Positions 20,509-26,926 of a DNA stretch of 58,568 nucleotides are shown here, piece after piece. The notes under the pieces are model-generated. The model saw nothing but the letters and a program-made list of their open reading frames with translations, had not been told where the DNA came from and made no database searches. The position numbers and the translations under genes are program-made. Source of the stretch: an uncultured Lentisphaerota bacterium (GTDB taxonomy: Bacteria > Verrucomicrobiota > Lentisphaeria > Victivallales > UBA1829). The DNA lies in the NCBI GenBank assembly GCA_900320095.1, contig ONQZ01000015.1, positions 1 through 58,568 of the forward strand, in the 5' to 3' direction. Position 1 is the first letter of the stretch. Each line of letters begins with the position of its first letter.

Positions 20509-20546
20509 TTGGAAGGATTCGTCAGGTTATAGGAACTATACACCAT
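20509..20546. repeat. 38-bp direct repeat, copy 1
   Basis: Identical to 21252-21289 (starts TTGGAAGGATTCGTCAGG, ends ACTATACACCAT). It contains a minus-strand TATAGT but no matching -35 box here. Confidence 0.85.
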
Positions 20547-20580
20547 CTTTGTCGATATTGCGAGCGCGGACGGAAAGATT

Positions 20581-21219
20581 TCAGTGGACCTTCAGGATCT
20601 CTTTCAGGTCTGTCAGCCACTTCAGCCGGTCTTTCTCTTTGGAAGGACCGATGGGCCGGAGAGACTGTCCCGCGATGATCGTTTCGACCTCCTCCGGCGA
20701 TTTGGAACAGACCGTTCCGTCCGAATACAGAATCAGCATATAACGGTCTTTATCCTTATAATGGGAATGGATGCAGGAACACAGGACGAGCGGAAATGCC
20801 TCGATTTTCCGTTCCGGCGTCCCGCCTGAGTCAAGTTTGGCTTCGTATATATAATACTCCGCAAGTTTGGCAGCGAAGACCGGAAACACCTGATACGCCT
20901 GTCCGTCTTTCGGGCAGGCAAAACAGTCTTCCGCGGAGCTTGAACCGATTTTCAGCCCAAGCGCGGCGAGGTCCTGTTCTTGGATCAGATCGAAAACCGT
21001 CATGCCGGGCGGGATTTCCATTTTTTCCTCCCCTGTCCGGACGTACCGTTCCGAGCCCGCATGGAGAATCATCCCAATACATTTGAGATTCTCAATGCAT
21101 CGGCTGTACATGCCCGTCGTATTCATCCATCGGTTTTGATCGCAATTCACCATGACAATGGACAGGAAAAACAGGAGCAGAATGCCCCCGGCAATCATCA
21201 AAAACGTCTTCCATGACAT
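20581..21219 (-). CDS. Pseudopilin-like single-pass protein
   Basis: 212 residues. One N-terminal membrane helix (about 5-25). After it comes CIENLKCIGMILH, which resembles the C-x-NLKQIG block of DUF1559/H-X9-DG prepilin-like proteins that are numerous in Lentisphaerota and Planctomycetes, and near the C-terminus H-YKDKDRYMLILYSDG recalls their closing H ... DG motif. The usual prepilin peptidase site (G-F-T-L-I-E) is missing, so it may be a non-cleaved relative. ATG at 21219; the promoter (21278-21306) overlaps copy 2 of the 38-bp repeat. Family assignment is inference; function unknown. Confidence 0.6.
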   Translation of the reverse strand: MSWKTFLMIAGGILLLFFLSIVMVNCDQNRWMNTTGMYSRCIENLKCIGMILHAGSERYVRTGEEKMEIPPGMTVFDLIQEQDLAALGLKIGSSSAEDCFACPKDGQAYQVFPVFAAKLAEYYIYEAKLDSGGTPERKIEAFPLVLCSCIHSHYKDKDRYMLILYSDGTVCSKSPEEVETIIAGQSLRPIGPSKEKDRLKWLTDLKEILKVH

Positions 21220-21251
21220 GGAGCAGCCCTTTCGGTGGTTATTCCAAAAAC

Positions 21252-21289
21252 TTGGAAGGATTCGTCAGGTTATAGGAACTATACACCAT
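21252..21289. repeat. 38-bp direct repeat, copy 2
   Basis: Identical to 20509-20546, 743 bp away in the same orientation, so the pseudopilin-like gene lies between the copies. Supplies the -10 box of that gene. Confidence 0.85.
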
Positions 21290-21306
21290 GACGGAAAAAA
21301 ATGCAA
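21278..21306 (-). promoter_or_regulatory. Promoter of pseudopilin-like gene
   Basis: Minus strand TTGCAT (21306-21301), 17-nt spacer, TATAGT (21283-21278). The -10 lies inside the 38-bp repeat, the -35 outside it. Confidence 0.55.
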
Positions 21307-21354
21307 GCGAAAAGAGTTACAAAAAATAGGACTTACAGGACCTATTGGACCTAT

Positions 21355-21381
21355 ATTCGAGAGATTCGAGAGATTCGAGAA
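21355..21381. repeat. 9-bp tandem repeat
   Basis: ATTCGAGAG repeated three times (last unit one base different), directly after the rnhB stop codon on the minus strand. Just beyond it GGACCTAT is also repeated. Confidence 0.7.
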
Positions 21382-21385
21382 TAGC

Positions 21386-22048
21386 TCAGAACTGGAATTC
21401 GCCCTGGACGGTGTCGGGCGGGTTCAGGATGGAGCGGACAGGCTCGAACGTCTTGCGGTGGAGCGGGCACGGGCCGTATTTGCGGATGAGGTCCGTGTGA
21501 AGCTTGGTGCAGTAGCCCTTGTGGACTTCGAATTTGTACTGGGGATACTGTTTCGCCGCTTCCATCATGAAGAGGTCGCGGGAGGTCTTGGCGAGGATGC
21601 TCGCGGCGGCGATGCTGGCGGACTTCGCGTCGCCCTTCACGATGTTCTCCGAGAGGACGGGCAGCCCCTGCACCGGATTGCCGTCGACGAGCACGAAATC
21701 GGCGGGACGCGGCAGGCCCAGGACGGCGCGGCGCATGGCGAGCCAGGTGGCGCGGAGGATGTCCGTGCGGTCGATCTCGTCCTGATCGACCATGGCGACG
21801 GACGTGAGCGCGGAGGGTTCGGCGAGGATCGCCTCGCGCAGCTCCATGCGCTGTTTGTGCGTGAGCTGCTTGGAGTCGTTGACTCCGGCGGGGATGCGGC
21901 TTCGGTCGGTGAAGACGACCGCGGCGGCGCAGACCGGTCCGGCGCAACAGCCGCGTCCGGCCTCGTCGACCCCGGCGATAAAAGAAAACTCCCCGTCCCA
22001 CTTGAGTTCGTGGACGAGGAGTTCGGAATTACCGGGAAGATAATCCAT
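21386..22048 (-). CDS. rnhB: Ribonuclease HII
   Basis: Cleaves the RNA strand of RNA-DNA hybrids and single ribonucleotides in DNA, using two metal ions. 220 residues. GVDEAGRG (Asp28, Glu29) opens the active site; VDGNP and the later AASILAKTSRD supply the remaining acidic residues, completing the DEDD set. ATG at 22048 is 13 nt after the rplS stop; the open frame extends antisense through rplS but is not coding. Last gene of the rpsP-khpA-trmD-rplS-rnhB operon; the same linkage occurs in many bacteria. Confidence 0.93.
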   Translation of the reverse strand: MDYLPGNSELLVHELKWDGEFSFIAGVDEAGRGCCAGPVCAAAVVFTDRSRIPAGVNDSKQLTHKQRMELREAILAEPSALTSVAMVDQDEIDRTDILRATWLAMRRAVLGLPRPADFVLVDGNPVQGLPVLSENIVKGDAKSASIAAASILAKTSRDLFMMEAAKQYPQYKFEVHKGYCTKLHTDLIRKYGPCPLHRKTFEPVRSILNPPDTVQGEFQF

Positions 22049-22061
22049 GCGAAAAGCAGGA

Positions 22062-22439
22062 TTATTTCGCGGCTTCGGCGGACGCCGCGGGTCCGAAGTA
22101 CTTTTTCTCTTTGACGCGGGCGGCTTTGCCGATCTTGTCGCGCAGGTAGTAGAGTTTCGCGCGGCGGACATGGCCGTGACGTTCCACGGTGATCGCGTCG
22201 ATGCGCGGGCTGTGGATCGGGAACACGCGTTCAACGCCGTAGCCGTTCTGGAAACGGCGGACGGTAAACGTTTCGCGGATGCCGGAATTCTTGCGGGCGA
22301 TGACGACGCCGGTGAAATTCTGGATGCGTTCGGTGGTGCCTTCAATGATCTTGGTGGAAACCTTGACGGTGTCCCCGATATTGAAGTCAGGCACAGAAGC
22401 CTTGCACTGCGCCTTTTCGATCTTGTCAATGATGTTCAT
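22062..22439 (-). CDS. rplS: Ribosomal protein L19
   Basis: 125-residue protein of the large ribosomal subunit at the 30S-50S interface. Typical L19 signatures: [43 protein letters not shown] and RRAKLYYLR. The C-terminal ten residues are an Ala-rich extension. ATG at 22439 lies 18 nt after trmD and has GGAGG upstream. Confidence 0.96.
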   Translation of the reverse strand: MNIIDKIEKAQCKASVPDFNIGDTVKVSTKIIEGTTERIQNFTGVVIARKNSGIRETFTVRRFQNGYGVERVFPIHSPRIDAITVERHGHVRRAKLYYLRDKIGKAARVKEKKYFGPAASAEAAK

Positions 22440-22457
22440 GGTGTTACCTCCATTATG

Positions 22458-23141
22458 TTAATTTTTGTCGTTGATCAGGTCCGGACGGACAAGGAGCGTC
22501 GTGTTCATGGATTCGGCGCGGCGCCATTGTCCGATTCTGGCATGGTCCCCGGACAGAAGCACGTCCGGGACCTTCATGCCGTGAAATTCGACGGGCTGGG
22601 TGTACTGCGGATACTCAAGCAGGCCGTTCTCGAACGACTCCTGCACGGCGGATTCGTCGTCGCCGAGCACGCCCGGCAGCAGCCGGACGATCGCGTCGAC
22701 CATGACCATCGCCGCCAGGTTGCCGTTCGTGAGGATGTAGTCCCCGATGGACAGCTCCATGTCGACCAGCAGGTCGCGGACGCGCTGATCGACGCCTTCG
22801 TAGTGTCCGCAGATGAAGATCAAGTGCTGTTCGCCGGAAAGCGCGTGGGCTGTCTTCTGCGTGAAGCGCCCGCCCGCGGGTCCGGTCAGGATGACCTTCG
22901 TCCCGTCCTGTTTCAAAGAACTCACCGCTTCGAAAAGCGGTTCAACTTTCATCAGCATCCCGGGGCCGCCGCCGAACGGTTTGTCGTCGACGGTCTTTCT
23001 CCGGTCGTGCGTAAAATCGCGAAGGTCGACCGCACGGATTTCGACCTTGTTTTCCCGCATCGCCCTGCCGGTGATGCTGCTCGCCAGCGGGCCGAAGAAT
23101 ATCTCGGGAAACAGTGTGATAATGTCGATTCGCAGCGCCAC
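22458..23141 (-). CDS. trmD: tRNA (guanine-37-N1) methyltransferase
   Basis: Methylates G37 next to the anticodon in tRNAs reading CNN codons, preventing frameshifts; cytoplasmic SPOUT-fold dimer. 227 residues. IITLFPEIF opens the protein, KPFGGGPGM and FICGHYEGVDQRV and SIGDYILTNGN form the knotted SAM site. I start it at GTG 23141-23139: AGGAG lies 6 nt upstream and the start is one base after the khpA stop, a typical coupled arrangement; an ATG 9 codons upstream lies inside khpA. Confidence 0.94.
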   Translation of the reverse strand: MALRIDIITLFPEIFFGPLASSITGRAMRENKVEIRAVDLRDFTHDRRKTVDDKPFGGGPGMLMKVEPLFEAVSSLKQDGTKVILTGPAGGRFTQKTAHALSGEQHLIFICGHYEGVDQRVRDLLVDMELSIGDYILTNGNLAAMVMVDAIVRLLPGVLGDDESAVQESFENGLLEYPQYTQPVEFHGMKVPDVLLSGDHARIGQWRRAESMNTTLLVRPDLINDKN

Positions 23142-23142
23142 G

Positions 23143-23508
23143 TCAGGCTCCTGCCGCCTCGACCTCATCGTCCAGGACCTCGACGCTCACGCGGCCTTTC
23201 GTGCGTCCGGCGGCGCCGGAGACGAGAGCGCGAAGCGCCATGATCGTTTTACCGCTTTTGCCGATGATCTTGCCCCGGTCGCCCGGGCGGCACGTGATCT
23301 GGATCACGCTTCCGTTCTCGGCGGAAGCCGTGCGGACCTTCACTTCGTCGGGGTAGTCCACGAGCTTCTTCGAGATGTACAGCACGAAATCTTCGAGGTT
23401 CTGCTGTGAAGACGGATCAGCGGTCGTTCTGGCTGCCGGCGCGGAGGGCTTGGCTTCCGCCTCTTCCTTCCCGCCGAACAGTTTGCCGAAAATACCAAAA
23501 ATAGACAC
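23143..23508 (-). CDS. khpA: KH-domain RNA-binding protein
   Basis: 121 residues. A C-terminal KH domain carries the RNA-binding GKIIGKSG loop (79-86), as in KhpA/YlqC, which works with KhpB on small RNAs and messages in other bacteria. An additional N-terminal 35 residues (GIFGKLFGG then Ala/Pro-rich) are absent from usual ~76-residue KhpA, so this is an extended form. GTG at 23508 has GGGAG 7 nt upstream; the ATG 7 codons earlier has none. Position between rpsP and trmD is the conserved one. Confidence 0.88.
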   Translation of the reverse strand: MSIFGIFGKLFGGKEEAEAKPSAPAARTTADPSSQQNLEDFVLYISKKLVDYPDEVKVRTASAENGSVIQITCRPGDRGKIIGKSGKTIMALRALVSGAAGRTKGRVSVEVLDDEVEAAGA

Positions 23509-23544
23509 GGCTGTTCTCCCGTGTTGCACGGGCGAAGGTCGGAC

Positions 23545-23850
23545 TTACGCCTTCTCCTCGCCCTTCTTGAACGTCTTTTTCTTCGTGTAGGGATCGGGCT
23601 GGCCGTACTGCTTGGACTTGCCGGCTTTCGCGCGGTCGTAGATGTCCTTCACGGTCTCGCTCATGATCGCGCCGTTGCCGACCCAGTATTCGAGGCGGGC
23701 GACGTCGAGTTTTTCATCGCTGCGGCGGGGATCGTAGTAGCCGAGTTCTTCCAGCATGCGGCCGTCGCGCTGCGCACGGATGTCGCAGACGACGATACGG
23801 AAGCTGATCCAGTTCTTTCCGCCAGTTCGTTTCAGTCTGATCTTTACCAT
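23545..23850 (-). CDS. rpsP: Ribosomal protein S16
   Basis: 101-residue small-subunit protein. Opening MVKIRLKRTG, then FRIVVCD, RDGR-LEELGYYDP and the RLEYWVGNGA motif are diagnostic; the C-terminus is a Lys-rich tail. First gene of the operon with khpA, trmD, rplS and rnhB. RimM, which normally sits between khpA and trmD, is absent. Confidence 0.95.
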   Translation of the reverse strand: MVKIRLKRTGGKNWISFRIVVCDIRAQRDGRMLEELGYYDPRRSDEKLDVARLEYWVGNGAIMSETVKDIYDRAKAGKSKQYGQPDPYTKKKTFKKGEEKA

Positions 23851-23873
23851 AACGGTTTTTCCTTTGTCTTTAC

Positions 23874-23935
23874 CAGTGGGTTCGACTGCGTCGTTCGACG
23901 CTCACGCTTTGTTCGCTTACCGCACTGCGCGTGAC
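23874..23935. repeat. Palindrome-rich leader of rpsP
   Basis: Contains CGTCGTTCGACG and, on the minus strand, GCGGTAAGC and GTGAGCGTCGAAC, faintly like repeat family 2. May be a diverged repeat or an autoregulatory leader; neither is established. Confidence 0.3.
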
Positions 23936-23958
23936 TCAATGCGATATAAAAGTCAATT

Positions 23959-23987
23959 AATATACAGCCTCTTCCCGCTTTTTTCAA
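23959..23987 (-). promoter_or_regulatory. Promoter of rpsP operon
   Basis: Minus strand TTGAAA (23987-23982), 17-nt spacer, TATATT (23964-23959), giving a leader of roughly 100 nt. Confidence 0.6.
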
Positions 23988-24051
23988 ATCAATTTCGCGA
24001 TTTCTTTCAGCCTTTTTTGCGATTTTTGCGCGTTCCTTCCGCGTTCCCGCG

Positions 24052-24663
24052 TCAGAACCATGCGGACAGGAGCGCGCCCGCGGCGGCCGAGCCGAGCAGA
24101 AGCGCCGTGGTCGGCACCTTCGTCTTCAGCATCAGCGCGATCGTCGCGCCGCAGATCAGGACGCCGGCCGGGGAAACGCGGAACCCTTCGGGCAGGACGG
24201 GATAATCGAGCTTGAACAGCGCGCCGAACGCCTCCCACGGGATCGTCTGCGTGAAGACCGACATCCCGAGGAAGATGGTCACGGCGAACATGATGAGCGC
24301 CACCGCCGCCAGGCGCGTCCCCTTCAGCATGCCTTTCACGAGGAACGTGTCCTTCCAGCGGTTGATGCCAGCCGCCGCGGAGCACCCGATCAGGACCGTC
24401 GGCACGATCAGCCCCAGCGAGGCGGCGAGCGCCCCGAAGAAGCCTTCGTTCACGTACCCGACGTAGGTCGCGGTGTTCAGGCCGACCGGGCCCGGCGTGA
24501 CCTGCGCCACGGAGCACAGGTTGCCGAATTCGCTCATCGTGAGGACCTGTTCCCGGTCGACGTACTCCGCCGTGAGCAGCGGGATCAGCATGTAGCCGCC
24601 GCCGAAGCACAGCACGGAGAACTTGCAGAACTGGAAGAAAAGGATGATGCAGTGGTTCAGCAT
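24052..24663 (-). CDS. CHR-family transporter half (chromate transport type)
   Basis: 203-residue membrane protein with about six helices. FGGGYMLIPLL near the N-terminus and QVTPGPVGLN are the CHR (chromate ion transporter) signatures. Long ChrA proteins fuse two such halves; here two short proteins are encoded separately, and this one begins 7 nt inside the partner gene (24657-25319), so they are translationally coupled and likely form a heterodimer. Chromate export is the known role of some members, but many short pairs in gut bacteria have unknown substrates. Confidence 0.88.
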   Translation of the reverse strand: MLNHCIILFFQFCKFSVLCFGGGYMLIPLLTAEYVDREQVLTMSEFGNLCSVAQVTPGPVGLNTATYVGYVNEGFFGALAASLGLIVPTVLIGCSAAAGINRWKDTFLVKGMLKGTRLAAVALIMFAVTIFLGMSVFTQTIPWEAFGALFKLDYPVLPEGFRVSPAGVLICGATIALMLKTKVPTTALLLGSAAAGALLSAWF

Positions 24664-25319
24664 TTGCCGCCCTCCTCATTCCTGCGGGATTCGGAAGCGG
24701 ATTCGGCGGAGACTTTTGAAGACTCTCCATTCGCCTGTTCCGCCCGCGCCAGACGGCGCGTCTGCCACAAGACATAGCACCAGCCGAACGGCACGGCGGC
24801 GAGGATCAGCAGCGCGGGACTCACCTTCATGATCGCGAGCACGAAAAAGACCAGCACCACGGCGATTTCCAGCGGGCTCTTCACGGTCCGGCGGAACATC
24901 CGGCATCCGGTGACGAGGATCATGCCCGTCACGGCGGCGCGGATCCCGGCAAACACGCCGAGCAGATAACGGTTTTTCGGGTCGAGGTGAGGGAAGAGCG
25001 AGGCGATGACGAGGATGACCGTGAAGGGCGGCGTGACGGCTCCCGCGGCGGCGGCGATCGCGCCGGGCACGCCCGCGACCTTCATGCCGATGTACACGGC
25101 GGAATTGATCGCGATGATGCCGGGGACCGTCTGCGTGAGCGCGGTCATATCCAGCAGCTCCTCGCGCGTCAGGAGTTTGCGCTTGACGACGAAGATCTCC
25201 TCGATGACGGGCAGCATGGCGAGGCCGCCGCCGACCACGAGCGCGGTGATGCGGAAAAACGAGCAGTAGAGCAGCAGAAGGCGTCTGCCTCTTGACAGCG
25301 TCCGGATCTCCATCTCCAT
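24657..25319 (-). CDS. CHR-family transporter half (partner)
   Basis: 220-residue membrane protein, the upstream half of a split CHR transporter. VVGGGLAMLPVIEE and LTQTVPGIIAIN correspond to the FGGG-x-x-x-IP and Q-PGP signatures of the family, with Gly-Ile replacing Gly-Pro in the second. About five or six helices, then a hydrophilic Ser/Glu-rich cytoplasmic tail of 30 residues not usual in the family. Starts 22 nt after the amidohydrolase gene and overlaps the other half by 7 nt. Confidence 0.86.
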   Translation of the reverse strand: MEMEIRTLSRGRRLLLLYCSFFRITALVVGGGLAMLPVIEEIFVVKRKLLTREELLDMTALTQTVPGIIAINSAVYIGMKVAGVPGAIAAAAGAVTPPFTVILVIASLFPHLDPKNRYLLGVFAGIRAAVTGMILVTGCRMFRRTVKSPLEIAVVLVFFVLAIMKVSPALLILAAVPFGWCYVLWQTRRLARAEQANGESSKVSAESASESRRNEEGGKC

Positions 25320-25341
25320 GCCGAATCCCCCCTGCCCTGCC

Positions 25342-26127
25342 TCAGAGCGTCACCCCGAACAGGCGTTCCGCGTTCTTGTAGAAGATCTGCTCGAACTGGG
25401 CTTCCGTGAGGTCCAGCGTGCGCGCCTCGGCGATGCCGTCGCGGTGGGACAGCGCGGGATAGTCCGTCGCCCAAAGGACGCGGTCGACGCCGTGCGCGAG
25501 GATCATGCGCGTGACCTCGTGCGGCGGCAGGCGGAAGAACGTGCTGGAAGTGTCGAACCAGACGTCGCGCCCGACGAGGTGCTTCCATGATTCGTCCCAG
25601 ACGCTGTAGCCGCCCATGTGCGCCGCAATGATGTTTTTGAGGTGCGGGAAACGGTCCAGCACGTTCGCGAGGCGTTTCGGGGAGGAATAGTCGCTGCGGA
25701 CATCGCCGACGTGGAACAGGATGGGCATGTCCGGCGGGATCAGCTCGTACAGGCGCATCATCCTCGGTTCGTCGATGTAGAGCTTCTGGAAATCGGGGTG
25801 GAATTTCAGGCCGGTGAGCCCGATCTCCTTCATGCGCGCGAGCTCGCCTTTGCAGTCCGCGTAGTCGGGATGGAGCGAACCGAGGCAGATGACCTTCGGG
25901 CTGAGCAGGGACGCGAGGTAGTTGTTGAGGTTCTGGACCTGGTCGGGACGCGTGGCAGATGCGAGGAACACCGCCTTGTCGATATGGGCGTCCTCGAGGG
26001 ATTCGTGGAGGTCGGCGACCGTGCCTTTTCTGCGCCACGGCTCGTGATAGTACGACTCGAGGGACGCGACGACTTTCGGCGCGACGCTGTCGGGGAACAC
26101 ATGGCAATGGACGTCAAAGTATTTCAC
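25342..26127 (-). CDS. Amidohydrolase-family TIM-barrel protein
   Basis: 261 residues of the amidohydrolase-2 type. Metal-site residues are visible in order: HCH (His7, His9), GLKFHPDF (His110), FHVGD (His139), AHMGG (His170) and ATDYP (Asp222). Such enzymes hydrolyse or decarboxylate small molecules in the cytoplasm; the substrate cannot be told. No signal peptide. It leads an operon with the two CHR transporter halves, hinting that the transporter could move its substrate or product, which is only an inference. ATG lies 36 nt downstream of tRNA-Glu. Confidence 0.85.
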   Translation of the reverse strand: MKYFDVHCHVFPDSVAPKVVASLESYYHEPWRRKGTVADLHESLEDAHIDKAVFLASATRPDQVQNLNNYLASLLSPKVICLGSLHPDYADCKGELARMKEIGLTGLKFHPDFQKLYIDEPRMMRLYELIPPDMPILFHVGDVRSDYSSPKRLANVLDRFPHLKNIIAAHMGGYSVWDESWKHLVGRDVWFDTSSTFFRLPPHEVTRMILAHGVDRVLWATDYPALSHRDGIAEARTLDLTEAQFEQIFYKNAERLFGVTL

Positions 26128-26162
26128 GGCACTCTCCAGGACAAGGCATCCGGATACAAAAA

Positions 26163-26238
26163 TGGCATCCCCAACGGGATTCGAACCCGTGTTACCAGGA
26201 TGAAAACCTGGTGTCCTAGGCCTCTAGACGATAGGGAC
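26163..26238 (-). tRNA. tRNA-Glu (UUC)
   Basis: 76-nt cloverleaf on the minus strand. The anticodon arm is CCAGG-TTTTCAT-CCTGG with anticodon TTC; T arm ACGGG-TTCGAAT-CCCGT; 7-bp acceptor stem with two G-T pairs; discriminator G and an encoded CCA end. Confidence 0.95.
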
Positions 26239-26264
26239 GCACCTCGGAAAAAAAGTATGTATTT

Positions 26265-26292
26265 AAAATAGCATGCCGAACGGATTTTTCAA
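26265..26292 (-). promoter_or_regulatory. Promoter of tRNA-Glu
   Basis: Minus strand TTGAAA (26292-26287), 16-nt spacer, TATTTT (26270-26265). May also drive the amidohydrolase-CHR genes downstream. Confidence 0.5.
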
Positions 26293-26339
26293 GCGGGAAA
26301 CATGTTTTTTTCCGATTTTCCGCGTTTTTTCAGGGGAAA

Positions 26340-26906
26340 TCAGGCGTTTTCCGCTTCGCGGCCGTGCTTCGCCTGAACGCGCGCCCTCAGGTTCGCGAGG
26401 CGCTTCCTGCGGCGTTTTTCGACCTGGATCCGGTAGCCGATGACCATCTTCTTCACGGCATAATACGTGATCGGGGTGAGGACCACCGCCATGATCGCGC
26501 CGCCGACGAAGAAAGCGATCGTCAGGTCTCCGGCAAGGCTTTTCGTCGCGGAAACGAACTCGGAAAAGTCCGACGCATCGATGATCTCCTTGAGTTTTTC
26601 CTTGATGTCTCCGTAGGATAGGTCTAGTCCGATCAGCTTCGCCCCGGCGTAGCACTGCACGGGGTAGATGAAGAACACGGTGATCTGGTTCGTGATGAAC
26701 GTGCCGAGGACAGCGCCGATCTTGCTTCCCTTCAGCAGGAACGCCGCCGGGATGGAGCAGATGAGCTGGCCGCCGATGGGAATGAGGCAGCCGAAGAACA
26801 TGCCGATGCTCCAGCCGCGCGCGATGTACTCGGGCGAAGCTTTCTCGCGGACGATCTTCAGGTAGAACTTCCGCCATTTCTTCTTGAACCACTGACCGGC
26901 ACTCAT
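26340..26906 (-). CDS. DUF2062 membrane protein
   Basis: 188 residues. SPEYIARGWSIGMFFGCLIP followed by two or three helices and TNQITVFFIYP match DUF2062, a family of small inner-membrane proteins of unknown role, often found near envelope or glycosylation genes. A further helix pair lies near 125-155 and the C-terminus is basic. It starts 20 nt after the Na/Pi cotransporter gene and is probably cotranscribed. ATG at 26906. Confidence 0.83.
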   Translation of the reverse strand: MSAGQWFKKKWRKFYLKIVREKASPEYIARGWSIGMFFGCLIPIGGQLICSIPAAFLLKGSKIGAVLGTFITNQITVFFIYPVQCYAGAKLIGLDLSYGDIKEKLKEIIDASDFSEFVSATKSLAGDLTIAFFVGGAIMAVVLTPITYYAVKKMVIGYRIQVEKRRRKRLANLRARVQAKHGREAENA

Positions 26907-26926
26907 CCCGAAACCATCCCCATATC

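Larger units (their letters stand above)
20114..20580. other. Intergenic region with gene remnant and direct repeat
   Basis: 467 nt containing a probable 5'-truncated coding remnant (20249-20488, minus strand) and one copy of a 38-bp direct repeat (20509-20546). Nothing else recognised. Confidence 0.5.

Noticed and set aside
21386..22429. 347-residue version of the RNase HII frame
   Set aside because: Upstream 127 residues are the antiframe of rplS; the real start is ATG at 22048.
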